A DNA stretch of 6,503 nucleotides. It comes from an uncultured Oscillospiraceae bacterium (lineage in GTDB: Bacteria > Bacillota > Clostridia > Oscillospirales > Acutalibacteraceae). The notes under the pieces were generated by a model. That model was not told the DNA's origin. It ran no database searches and was given only the letters and a program-made list of their open reading frames with translations. The position numbers were made by a program, and so were the translations under genes. Positions 5,878 to 6,503 of this stretch are shown here, in pieces (positions within the stretch are counted from its first letter, which is position 1; the number at the start of each line of letters is the position of its first letter). The stretch lies in assembly GCA_900546735.1 (NCBI GenBank), contig URDW01000118.1, forward strand, positions 1-6,503, in the 5' to 3' direction.

Positions 5878-6503
5878 ATGACCTGCGTTTCAGACGACTG
5901 CAGCGTGGAAGTGGAACTGTTTTATGCGGTGGTCGACAAAAGCGACAGCCTGCGGGTCGTGGATTTTGACAGCCATTTCGCCGAATTTGCCGGCGTGCAC
6001 CCCTCCAAGATCAAAGAGGGCAAGCTCTATTTTCTGGAGCTGTTAAAGCCGGCCGACCGGGAACGGCTGATTCAAAAGCTGCGCACAAAAAACCGGTACA
6101 TATATAATGACTTTGAACTTTTAAAACATATGCAGGAGCCGGTTTTCATCTATTCGCTTTGCGAAAACATCCCCGGCACCAATTTGTGCCGCATCACCAT
6201 GAGCAACGTGCTTTGCGCCGGCACGCGGCCAAAGGTCATGCGTGACGAGGACCTGCTCTACAATTACAACATTGCCGAATCGGTGCCGTGCCCGGTGTGC
6301 CTGTTCCGCGTGGACGACGAAATGCGCACCGAGGTGTTTTACCTTAACAAAAGCGGCTGTGCCTTTTTTGAGACCACGCCCATGGCCGTGCGCACAAATC
6401 CGCTGCGGCTTGACGAGCGCATTGCCGACGAGGACCGCACCATTTTGTTCCAGTCGGTCGGCAGCAGCCTGACGAGCGGCGAACAGATCGACATGTTCTG
6501 CCA
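5878..6503 (+). CDS. PAS-like sensory protein, N-terminal 208 residues (partial, runs off the window)
   Basis: This frame stays open from ATG at 5878 to the window end and begins MTCVSDDCSVEVELFYAVVD. I do not recognise a specific named family. The pattern suggests two tandem PAS-like folds. The first, at about 13-112, has VVDKSDSLRVVDFDSHFAEF, then an FLELLKPADRERL stretch typical of the PAS helix region, and ends in strands around FIYSLCENIPG. The second, from about 134, has CLFRVDDEMRTEVFYLNKSG and then RIADEDRTIL. There is no signal peptide or membrane segment, so a cytoplasmic sensor is likely. Such N-termini usually precede an output domain (GGDEF/EAL, histidine kinase or DNA-binding), which would lie beyond the window. 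Nine cysteines occur in 208 residues, including Cys138-Pro-Val-Cys141, which could mean redox or metal sensing but may be incidental. It diverges from purL. It uses TTA and TCA codons that purL avoids. Confidence 0.75.
   Translation, partial: MTCVSDDCSVEVELFYAVVDKSDSLRVVDFDSHFAEFAGVHPSKIKEGKLYFLELLKPADRERLIQKLRTKNRYIYNDFELLKHMQEPVFIYSLCENIPGTNLCRITMSNVLCAGTRPKVMRDEDLLYNYNIAESVPCPVCLFRVDDEMRTEVFYLNKSGCAFFETTPMAVRTNPLRLDERIADEDRTILFQSVGSSLTSGEQIDMFC

Overview
The window looks like one end of an assembly contig from a GC-rich Clostridia member, most like the Ruminococcaceae/Oscillospiraceae. This is an inference from three things: GC-rich codons alongside AT-rich intergenic DNA, strong AAGGAG-type ribosome binding sites, and a single-chain purL with its glutaminase domain fused at the C-terminus. 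The first 46 bases are not biological. They are an untrimmed Illumina Nextera P7-side adapter (end of P7, an 8-base index, the transposon linker and the Tn5 mosaic end), so genomic sequence starts at base 47.

Layout. Three genes lie on the minus strand, and in transcription order they are: purL (5678 to 1917, FGAM synthase of purine biosynthesis); a cofactor-independent phosphoglycerate-mutase-like enzyme (1829 to 621), which may act as the alternative homoserine kinase; and metY (566 to the adapter junction), the N-terminal part of an O-acetylhomoserine sulfhydrylase-type PLP enzyme. A strong GC hairpin sits just after purL and probably terminates or attenuates its transcript. The second and third genes are only 54 bp apart with no terminator visible between them, so they may be co-transcribed. 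A fourth gene (5878 onward, plus strand) diverges from purL across a 199-bp AT-rich region carrying promoter-like sites in both directions. It encodes a cytoplasmic, cysteine-rich, PAS-like sensory protein that runs off the window end.

How the genes work together. purL is a solitary purine gene here, with no other pur gene in view. The other two minus-strand genes plausibly share homoserine as a branch point: the mutase-like protein towards threonine if it is a homoserine kinase, metY towards methionine/homocysteine. Their adjacency is the main biological hint in the window. The PAS-like protein is probably an independent signalling unit whose output domain lies outside.

Other points. The strand opposite purL and the mutase-like gene is open for about 1,600 codons. 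This is a by-product of codon choice (purL has no TTA, CTA or TCA codon), not a gene. A decamer, TGCGCA(A/G)AAG, occurs in all three intergenic gaps, each time oriented towards the next gene. No RNA gene, CRISPR array, insertion sequence or riboswitch was recognised, and no clear novel multi-gene system is present.
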